Notes under the pieces: generated by a model
What the model was told of the DNA's origin: nothing
The model's database searches: none
The model's input: the letters and a program-made list of their open reading frames with translations, nothing else
Program-made: the position numbers and the translations under genes
Assembly (NCBI GenBank): GCA_003669255.1
Contig: QWPO01000107.1
Location: 1 to 6,883 of the forward strand
Direction of reading: 5' to 3'
Length of the DNA: 6,883 nt
DNA from: Planctomycetota bacterium
Lineage (GTDB): Bacteria; Planctomycetota; Planctomycetia; Pirellulales; UBA1268
Part shown: piece by piece, positions 1-4,994 of the stretch
Layout: every line of letters starts with the position of its first letter
How positions within the stretch are numbered: the first letter of the stretch is position 1

Positions 1-154
1 GCATCTCGAAATCCGGCTGGCCGATCGAGAGGTTGATCGGGTCGTCGAGCTTCGCCGCCAGGTCGAAGGCCTTGCGGATGCCCGACGAGTCGAAGGCGGC
101 CGCCCGCTTCGACACGCTCCACCGCGGGCGTCCGGCTGTGTCAGGCACGCTCAT
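1..154 (-). CDS. PLP-dependent aminotransferase, class I/II, N-terminal fragment (runs off left edge)
   Basis: The first 51 codons of a gene that continues beyond position 1. The fragment reads MSVPDTAGRP... and then contains SGIRKAFDLAAKL (residues 24-36), followed by DDPINLSIGQPDFEM (37-51). The 'SGIRK.F' and 'INLSIGQPDF' blocks are typical of the N-terminus of fold-type I aspartate-aminotransferase-like enzymes, cytoplasmic PLP enzymes that move amino groups between amino acids and 2-oxo acids. The PLP lysine and substrate-binding residues lie outside the window, so substrate cannot be inferred. The start is the ATG at 154: no ATG, GTG or TTG lies in frame between it and the TGA of the upstream gene at 173-175. 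A purine-rich GAGAGG (169-174) overlaps that stop but sits 14 bases from the ATG, a rather long spacing. With only 18 bases between the genes, co-transcription with the thioredoxin-like gene upstream is likely. Family assignment is fairly secure; the subfamily is unknown. Confidence 0.85.
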   Translation of the reverse strand, partial: MSVPDTAGRPRWSVSKRAAAFDSSGIRKAFDLAAKLDDPINLSIGQPDFEM

Positions 155-172
155 GTCGCCGGTGTCCGCCTC

Positions 173-1351
173 TCAACCGCCGTCCTTGAAGAGCTCGGCG
201 AGCCGCTCACCCAGCTTCTTGCCGCGGGCGTTGAGCGTGATCACCTTGCCGTCGCGGCCAATCAGGATCAGCTGCGGAATGCCGGAGATGCCGTAGAACT
301 GGGCGGTCCGTCCTCCGTCGAGCATGATCGGCCACGGGATCTTGTGCTCGACCACGGCCTCGGCGACCAGGTCCTTGGCGGTCTTTCCCTCTTGTTCCTT
401 GTCGAGGCTCACCCCGATCACCTCGAAGCCCTTGGCGTGGTACTTCTCGTACTCCGCGATCACGTTCGGGATCTCGGCAATGCAGGGGCCGCACCACGTC
501 GCCCAGAAGTCGACCAGGACGACCTTGCCCTTGAGCGACTCGAGGTCGAAGGCGGCGCCGTCGATCAGGCTGCCCTTGATGGCCATCGGCTTGCCGAGCA
601 GGTCGAGGAACCTCAGTTGACCGGCTAACTGCTCTCCAAACTGCTTGACCTCGGCGTTGGGGCTCGACTCGAGGATGGGCAGGAAGGTCTTCATGGCATC
701 GGCGGCGACCTTTTCTCCGTCGGGAATCTGCTCGAGAGCGCCGGCCAACTGCATCACGAGCATGGCCGTCTTCTGATCGCCGGGGGCCGACTTCATCAGT
801 TCCGCCGCCTGAGCCACCAGAGCAGGCGCGGCATCAAACTTCTCCTCGGCAAACATCTTCTGCGCCTCACCGACGATCTGCAGCCGCTTGCCCTCCATCG
901 CCAGCGACGGCACCGGGCTCGTCGCCAGCGTCGCCGCAAACTTGGTCATCTCCTCGGCGGCCTGCTCGTCGCCAAACTGCGCGAGCCGCATCAAGCTCTC
1001 GAGCTTGAGCGTGGCGGCCTTGGCGTAGAGCGGGTCGTCGACCTTCACGCCAGCCAGGATCTTGTCGGCAGCCTGCACCGATACACCAGCCACACCCCGG
1101 AGATAGGTGAGGGCCTCCTCTCGCGACTTCGGCTGCGCCTTCGGCGGCATCAAACCAGACACGAACTCGAGGAGTTGCTCAGGCGTGCCCTGCGGCAGCG
1201 GCGGCACGACGAGTCCGTCAGCCGCAGGCTCCGCGATGGCGGCGGGCTGACGAGCCGAGACAGGATGAATCACCACGGCCACTGCAATCCCCGCCAGCAG
1301 CGAAGGGACGAGCCAGGCGAGCGGACGGCGGACGGCGGGGCGATGCGACAT
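173..1351 (-). CDS. TlpA/thioredoxin-like protein, exported, with long helical N-terminal region
   Basis: A 392-residue protein. Residues 1-33 form an Arg-containing n-region and a hydrophobic stretch (about 11-29) ending in VSA before R34, so it is probably a signal peptide, or else an uncleaved anchor. Residues about 50-250 are Ala/Glu/Leu/Lys-rich and look all-helical, possibly with TPR-like repeats; I do not recognise a named domain there. Residues about 255-390 form an AhpC/TSA/TlpA thioredoxin fold: FWATWCGPC has its active cysteines at C287 and C290, and GIPQ at 357-360 supplies the cis-proline P359 expected near the active site. The VSLDKEQEG segment is typical of the family. Members of this family act outside the cytoplasmic membrane as thiol-disulfide oxidoreductases, often reducing substrates. 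The start is supported by GAGGG four bases upstream of the ATG. The aminotransferase gene follows 18 bases downstream and a Cys-rich lipoprotein gene ends 111 bases upstream on the same strand. The substrate is unknown. Confidence 0.94.
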   Translation of the reverse strand: MSHRPAVRRPLAWLVPSLLAGIAVAVVIHPVSARQPAAIAEPAADGLVVPPLPQGTPEQLLEFVSGLMPPKAQPKSREEALTYLRGVAGVSVQAADKILAGVKVDDPLYAKAATLKLESLMRLAQFGDEQAAEEMTKFAATLATSPVPSLAMEGKRLQIVGEAQKMFAEEKFDAAPALVAQAAELMKSAPGDQKTAMLVMQLAGALEQIPDGEKVAADAMKTFLPILESSPNAEVKQFGEQLAGQLRFLDLLGKPMAIKGSLIDGAAFDLESLKGKVVLVDFWATWCGPCIAEIPNVIAEYEKYHAKGFEVIGVSLDKEQEGKTAKDLVAEAVVEHKIPWPIMLDGGRTAQFYGISGIPQLILIGRDGKVITLNARGKKLGERLAELFKDGG

Positions 1352-1404
1352 GAGACCCTCGAGTGAATGGCGGAGGGCCGGAAGGGCCCCGGGAGTGAAT
1401 CGGG

Positions 1405-1434
1405 ATCGTACCCGCGTGTCGGCAGCGGCGGCAA
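1405..1434 (-). promoter_or_regulatory. Weak sigma70-like promoter candidate for the thioredoxin-like gene
   Basis: Read on the minus strand, a TTGCCG box (1429-1434; four of six matches to TTGACA) is followed by an 18-base spacer and TACGAT (1405-1410; four of six matches to TATAAT). The start would be near 1398, giving a leader of about 47 bases before the ATG at 1351. Such matches also arise by chance, and promoter consensus in this lineage is poorly known to me, so this is only a candidate. Confidence 0.22.
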
Positions 1435-1438
1435 CCGT

Positions 1439-1460
1439 GGCCCGGCGACTGATTCGGGCC
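1439..1460 (-). terminator. Hairpin just after the Cys-rich lipoprotein stop codon (no U-tract)
   Basis: GGCCCG (1439-1444) and CGGGCC (1455-1460) are perfect inverted 6-base arms around a 10-base loop. The hairpin begins two bases after the TAA of the minus-strand gene ending at 1463. No T-run follows on the minus strand, so this is not a canonical intrinsic terminator. It could be a transcript-end stabiliser, a partial attenuator before the next gene, or chance pairing in GC-rich DNA. Confidence 0.3.
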
Positions 1461-1462
1461 GG

Positions 1463-2887
1463 TTACTTCACGATCGTGCGGAACCGGACGAATCCGCTCT
1501 CGCCGGGGCGGAGCGTCTCCTTGAGCCGCCAGGTGAGCACGGTGGACCCATCGTCGCCCGTCTCCGTGGCAAAGTCGGCCTCCACACTGGCGGCCGCCGA
1601 CTGCGGCACGTAGTCGAGCCGCGTCGGCAGGGCGTCGGCGAGCACGATGCCCGAGAGCGGCCGGTCGCCGGAGTTGAGCATCACGATCGTGAAGTCGAGT
1701 TCCTCGCCCGATCGGGCCGTGTCGGTACCAGCCCGTTTGCAGAGGGTGAGTTCGGCGCGGCCCGGCTCCTCGAAGCGGAGCGTGGCCGTGCCGCGATCGA
1801 CCGCCACCACCTGGGCCGACTGCTCGCCCACGAGCACGTTGGCCGCCTTGATGCACGTCCAGGCGATCGGCACATCGAAGCCGACCTTCACGAGCGGCCG
1901 TTGCCGCTGCCGCTCGAGTTCGGGCGTCTGTTCAGCGATGTCCTCGACCGGCCCCACGACGCCGTCGTCTTCGTTCGGCATGTCGCCCTGATCGACCGCG
2001 AGCGGCCCGAGCCGATCCTGCACCGCAATGCCGGGCAACGACTTCTTCGCCGCCTCAAGGGAGACCGTCTGCACCTTGCCGCACACGGGCTCGCGCCGCT
2101 CCTCGAGTTCCACCGAGGTGTCGGCCGCATAGCCCCGCGGCCCTTCGGGCTTCGCTTCTTCGAGCGGACGGGTCACCTCGCGGACGGCGCCAAATCGCGG
2201 CGCGAACACGCAGGCGCAGTTGGAGGTGACGAGCCGGGCGCAGTCGGAGTCGGGCATCTCGTCGGCGGCGTGGTAGCGGGCCACCGTGTCGCCCGCCGTG
2301 AGATGGCCGAGCCGGTCGGGACCGATGGCGATCGCAGGCCTCTGGTGATCGCCGCCGTCACAGACGAGGTAAGGACCCACGATCGGCGGCGGCGGCGGTT
2401 CGCACACCACGCACGCCGCTGGCGAGCAGTCGGGCTCGCACGTGCCGGTCGGGCATCCGCCACGAGGGCCGCAGGCTCGGCAGCCGGCATGCCCAAGACG
2501 GGGCAGGGGAGGGCAGGGCGCCTCGAGACCGGTCCTCACGACGCGGGCATCTCGGCGGACGGCACCCGCCTCCGACACCCGCTGCACGTCTCGCTGCCAT
2601 GGTTCCGCAGCCACGGCATGGTCGGCAGGCATCGCCGCAGAGGCCACCACCACTTCAGACTCGACATCGGCGAGTTCGCCTCCGGGCAGCGCCGGCCCGG
2701 CGGAGTCGACCTGATCGATCGCGTGTGAGACCGCAGCCGTGCCGAGCACCGCCGACGTCGGGATGCCGCGGCACGAGGCGAGCGACACGGCAGCCACGGC
2801 GATCGCAGCGATCCGCAGCCAGCGCAGCCGGACGGCGGCCGGAGCCGCCGCAGCGCCACGCCACTCTCCCGAGGCCCGCCGCGTCAT
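1463..2887 (-). CDS. Cys-rich lipoprotein with C-terminal DUF11-like domain
   Basis: A 474-residue predicted lipoprotein. After an Arg-containing n-region and a hydrophobic stretch (about 21-35), LASC gives a lipobox with acylated C39. Nine cysteines fall within residues 125-176 (C125, 136, 139, 145, 150, 154, 159, 162, 176). Further cysteines are C216, C224, C226, C269, C345 and C383, so 15 remain besides the lipobox one. A conserved-looking middle part contains YLVCDGGD (173-180), DTVARY (200-205) and APRFGAVRE (229-237). Residues about 378-470 fit a DUF11-type Ig-like beta domain: a 'GEELDFTIVMLNSGD' strand-turn, 'PLSGIVLADALP', then 'LDYVPQSA'. DUF11 domains are common in bacterial surface proteins, including chlamydial OmcB. 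GGGGAG lies six bases before the ATG, supporting this start. The ATG overlaps the upstream stop by four bases (ATGA), so translation is probably coupled. An envelope structural role is inferred; no enzymatic motif is visible. Confidence 0.87.
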   Translation of the reverse strand: MTRRASGEWRGAAAAPAAVRLRWLRIAAIAVAAVSLASCRGIPTSAVLGTAAVSHAIDQVDSAGPALPGGELADVESEVVVASAAMPADHAVAAEPWQRDVQRVSEAGAVRRDARVVRTGLEAPCPPLPRLGHAGCRACGPRGGCPTGTCEPDCSPAACVVCEPPPPPIVGPYLVCDGGDHQRPAIAIGPDRLGHLTAGDTVARYHAADEMPDSDCARLVTSNCACVFAPRFGAVREVTRPLEEAKPEGPRGYAADTSVELEERREPVCGKVQTVSLEAAKKSLPGIAVQDRLGPLAVDQGDMPNEDDGVVGPVEDIAEQTPELERQRQRPLVKVGFDVPIAWTCIKAANVLVGEQSAQVVAVDRGTATLRFEEPGRAELTLCKRAGTDTARSGEELDFTIVMLNSGDRPLSGIVLADALPTRLDYVPQSAAASVEADFATETGDDGSTVLTWRLKETLRPGESGFVRFRTIVK

Positions 2888-3561
2888 GGCACGCTCCCCG
2901 AAGGCGGCAGTCTGTTCCCGAGCACCATCTCGACCACGGGATCGCCGAGCGTGCTGGCCACTTCGAGCGCGTCGTCGCCGGGCTTCACGTCAAACCAGCC
3001 GGCCGGCACCGGGTCGGGCTGCTCCGACTCGCACGATGCATAGACGACGCGCCGGACGTGCGCCCCGTTCGCGGCCGTCTCGAGGTCGTCGCGGTCGATG
3101 ACCAACTCCACCGGGAATCTCCAGGCCATTCCCGCGGGCGCGGCGAGTTTCGCCAGCACGCGGATGGAGGGAAACAGTTCCTCACCCTCGCGGCCCGGGA
3201 TGCCGCCAACCCGCAGGCGGTACGGCTGCCCGACAACGAGCCCGATCCGCAGCGGCCCCTGCCGAAGCGGCGACCAGCCTTCGGCCGTCTCGACCGCGAG
3301 CAAGAGCCCTTCGGGACCGCGAATCTCGACCGGTTGCACCCGGTCAGAAAGAACCGTTTCCGGACAGGGACCGGGCTGCGGCCGCCCTGGGGCGCCAATC
3401 GCTCCCGGGTGTGAGGTGTTGGCGAATGTGCCCACCGCGTTCGCCGCAGCAGCCTGGTGGGTGGAGCCCATCCAAGATGCCGAGACGAAGACGGCGGTCG
3501 CCAGCAGCCCGCGGGCAAGCCGCAGCACGGTCCCTGTACGGAAAAGTCGGTTCCTAATCAT
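2884..3561 (-). CDS. Exported protein of unknown function, short paralogue of the upstream lipoprotein core
   Basis: A 225-residue protein starting MIRNRLFRTG. Residues 1-40 look like a Sec signal peptide: basic n-region, hydrophobic core about 19-30, and an Ala-rich cleavage zone AAAA at 37-40. A longer in-frame start at 3669 was rejected because it would lie 109 bases inside the upstream gene and bury the signal peptide. The mature part has a Pro/Gly-rich lead (about 50-70). A core follows with YRLRVGGIPGREGEELFPS (114-132), PVELVIDRDDL (150-160), RRVVY (170-174) and a terminal PVVEMVLGNR (208-217). These blocks recur in the same order in the protein encoded immediately upstream, so the two are tandem paralogues. 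Its ATG shares one base with that gene's stop (TGATG), and the nearest GGAG is only two bases away, which favours translational re-initiation. No lipobox, catalytic motif or named domain is recognised. Function is unknown; an envelope location is inferred. Confidence 0.82.
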   Translation of the reverse strand: MIRNRLFRTGTVLRLARGLLATAVFVSASWMGSTHQAAAANAVGTFANTSHPGAIGAPGRPQPGPCPETVLSDRVQPVEIRGPEGLLLAVETAEGWSPLRQGPLRIGLVVGQPYRLRVGGIPGREGEELFPSIRVLAKLAAPAGMAWRFPVELVIDRDDLETAANGAHVRRVVYASCESEQPDPVPAGWFDVKPGDDALEVASTLGDPVVEMVLGNRLPPSGSVP

Positions 3562-4844
3562 CACTCCATCGGCTCCGGCGGACACGGAGCGTCGCCGGCT
3601 TTGCCGTGCCCAAGCATCCGGGCACCGGCTTCGATCGAATCTGGATCCGCCCCGCCGTTGTTCACCCACCTCGTGCGGTCCTCGTGGGGCTGCTTGAGGT
3701 GAAGGTGGGGCACGTCGTGCCGTTCGAGCACATAGGCGTGCCGAGCGGGCTTCGGATAGCTCAGGCCGGGATATTCCTGCACGTGCAGGCCGACCGACCG
3801 CGACGGCGGCGGGATATGCATCTTGGTGTGGTTGGTGATCGAGTGCCGCTGCAGGCCCGCCGGCACGCCGAGCGGAATGTGCGCGGGACCGGGCAGGCCG
3901 ATCGGCGTACCCACGTGGGGCATGCCGTACTGCGGCGCGGTCATGCCGGCAAGAAAGGCGGGGGGCATCTGCGACGGATCACCGCCGCAGGGCATGCCAA
4001 GCGGCGCGGCGAGCCCGGCGGGCGTGGCCGTGCCGGCGCCGGCCAGTCCACCAGCGGCGACGGCGCCACTGTTGCCCGGCGACTCGAGATCCTTGTTGCC
4101 GATGCGGATGATCGCCAGGATCGAGCCGCGGCGATCGGCCTCGACGACGGGATCGCAGCCCGGATCGAGCCGGGTGCTGACGAGCGTCTCCACGCCGGCC
4201 ACAGCGAGTTCCTGATACTCGGCATCAGGGAGGTAGACAACCTTGGTGACGAAGTTGCCGCTCGTCACCTGGTCGAGATCTTCTTCGGTGAGTTGGAACG
4301 GCACCGCGTTGTGCGCGAGATAGGCCGCTGTGCGGGGCGTGACCGGCGCGACTTCGAGCGACGGATAGAGTTCGATACCCTCACGACCGGGGATGTCGGT
4401 CACCTTGAGCCGGTAGATCGCCCCCTGCGAGAAGTCGTATCGGCCCGGTGCCACAAGCGGCTCCGAATCGAAGCCACCGCTGGCCGAGATGTCCCAGCGG
4501 ACCTGCATGCCGTCGGGACCGACGAAGCCGATCTGCGACGTCGGGGCCATCGCGCAGACGCCGCCAAGACCAGCCGCGCCTCCGGCACCGACCGGTCCAC
4601 CCGCGCCGGCCGCCTCGAGCGCGGCCTCGTAGGAAGCCGGCGTGATGATGCCGGGGCCGGGCCCCTCGACACCCGGACCTGGGTGCTGGAGCATCGCTGC
4701 CGGCGGCAGAACGTTGGTGTGCGGCGTGGCGATCGGCCGGATCTGGGCGAGGCCGGTGAACGGCGAGTTCGCCGGAATCGTGCAGCCCGTGAGCGTGGCG
4801 GCCAGCGACATGCCGACGAATCCCTGCAGACGTCGCGTTCGCAT
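3561..4844 (-). CDS. Lipoprotein of unknown function with His-rich C-terminal tail; first gene of three-gene cluster
   Basis: A 427-residue predicted lipoprotein. The start is the ATG at 4844, preceded by GGAGAG (4851-4856) at six bases' spacing. MRTRRLQGFV and a hydrophobic stretch lead to the lipobox LTGC with acylated C21; a longer in-frame start at 4985 would hide it. Residues about 40-100 are a Gly/Ala/Pro-rich linker. The core (about 105-255) has YRLKVTDIPGREGIELYPS (144-162), FQLTEEDLDQV (183-193), KVVYLPDAEY (201-210) and ILAIIRIGNKD (242-252). These match blocks of the next gene's product in order: 15 of 23 aligned positions are identical over the first block. A second Gly/Ala/Met/Pro-rich linker (255-330) precedes a tail with 12 histidines between residues 310 and 413, including PHLHLKQPHED. 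No named family is recognised. The gene is co-oriented and overlapping with the two genes downstream, so it probably leads the operon. Function is unknown; an outer-membrane or periplasm-facing location is inferred. Confidence 0.86.
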   Translation of the reverse strand: MRTRRLQGFVGMSLAATLTGCTIPANSPFTGLAQIRPIATPHTNVLPPAAMLQHPGPGVEGPGPGIITPASYEAALEAAGAGGPVGAGGAAGLGGVCAMAPTSQIGFVGPDGMQVRWDISASGGFDSEPLVAPGRYDFSQGAIYRLKVTDIPGREGIELYPSLEVAPVTPRTAAYLAHNAVPFQLTEEDLDQVTSGNFVTKVVYLPDAEYQELAVAGVETLVSTRLDPGCDPVVEADRRGSILAIIRIGNKDLESPGNSGAVAAGGLAGAGTATPAGLAAPLGMPCGGDPSQMPPAFLAGMTAPQYGMPHVGTPIGLPGPAHIPLGVPAGLQRHSITNHTKMHIPPPSRSVGLHVQEYPGLSYPKPARHAYVLERHDVPHLHLKQPHEDRTRWVNNGGADPDSIEAGARMLGHGKAGDAPCPPEPME

Positions 4845-4864
4845 TGCTATCTCTCCGAAATTCC

Positions 4865-4880
4865 GGGCTGAAACAGGCCC
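4865..4880 (-). promoter_or_regulatory. Candidate leader hairpin upstream of the three-gene cluster
   Basis: On the minus strand GGG-c-CTG, a TTT loop and CAGCCC can pair as a six-base stem with one bulged C. The hairpin ends eight bases upstream of the GGAGAG ribosome-binding sequence. It could modulate translation or mRNA stability, but the stem is short and may be coincidental. Confidence 0.25.
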
Positions 4881-4963
4881 TTTGACCGCGCCGGGAAGCC
4901 GCCCGATCCGGCATGGGCCGGTTCGGCTGGTTTCCCTACACTCGCCGCCCGTGAAGGCGTCGT

Positions 4964-4988
4964 TGGATGGCCGCGATCGGTCCATCCA
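4964..4988. repeat. Interrupted 7-base inverted repeat in the divergent region
   Basis: TGGATGG (4964-4970) and CCATCCA (4982-4988) are perfect inverted arms separated by 11 bases. The arms sit 18 bases apart centre to centre, six bases before the ATG at 4995. The geometry would suit a dimeric regulator shared by the two divergent units or a hairpin in the plus-strand leader. A repeat of this size is not rare by chance. Confidence 0.3.
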
Positions 4989-4994
4989 CGTGAG

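Larger units (their letters stand above)
1352..1462 (-). other. Intergenic gap between Cys-rich lipoprotein gene and thioredoxin-like gene
   Basis: This 111-base stretch holds no credible gene. On the minus strand it contains, in order, a GC hairpin directly after the upstream stop codon, a weak sigma70-like promoter candidate, and an 8-base direct repeat (GAGTGAAT on the plus strand at 1361-1368 and 1393-1400, offset 32 bases). The Shine-Dalgarno-like sequence of the downstream gene completes it. The size contrasts with the overlapping junctions further upstream in the cluster, so the thioredoxin-like gene may have its own promoter while also receiving readthrough. Confidence 0.6.
4845..4994. 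other. Divergent intergenic region between lipoprotein cluster and LolA-like gene
   Basis: This 150-base stretch must carry the promoter of the minus-strand three-gene cluster and probably that of the plus-strand gene. I found no convincing -35/-10 pair on either strand. The best plus-strand -10 is TACACT (4937-4942), but its upstream box is poor. Two structures stand out: an imperfect hairpin near the cluster's first gene and an interrupted inverted repeat near the plus-strand start, both listed separately. Confidence 0.6.

Noticed and set aside
155..175. Possible readthrough fusion of the thioredoxin-like protein and the aminotransferase
   Set aside because: The TGA at 173-175 is in frame with the downstream ATG, but nothing suggests recoding. 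One protein is exported and the other cytoplasmic, so a fusion makes no sense.
1367..2728. 453-codon open frame on the plus strand opposite the Cys-rich lipoprotein gene
   Set aside because: It is Arg/His/Gly-rich with no domain, signal peptide or ribosome-binding sequence. The opposite frame has a lipobox, a DUF11-like domain and coupled start, so this is an antisense shadow of GC-rich DNA.
3562..3669. 36-codon extension of the short paralogue from an upstream start at 3669
   Set aside because: It lies wholly inside the preceding gene and would place the signal peptide internally. The ATG at 3561 fits the TGATG coupling junction.
4065..4105. Gly/Ala-rich coding stretches as a possible DNA repeat array
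   Set aside because: The lipoprotein linkers are compositionally biased, but I see no exact tandem unit, so they are low-complexity protein rather than a DNA repeat.
3606..4871. 421-codon open frame on the plus strand opposite the lead lipoprotein gene
   Set aside because: Arg-rich composition without motifs, fully antisense to a gene with a lipobox and paralogous blocks. Long stop-free antisense frames are expected at this base composition.
4881..4910. TTGACC (4884-4889) as a plus-strand -35 box
   Set aside because: The sequence 17 bases downstream (GATCCG) is a poor -10, and the site is over 80 bases from the nearest start, so it is not a supportable promoter.
4845..4985. 47-codon N-terminal extension of the lead lipoprotein from an ATG at 4985
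   Set aside because: It would bury the signal peptide and lipobox. The ATG at 4844 has a well-spaced GGAGAG and directly precedes the basic n-region.
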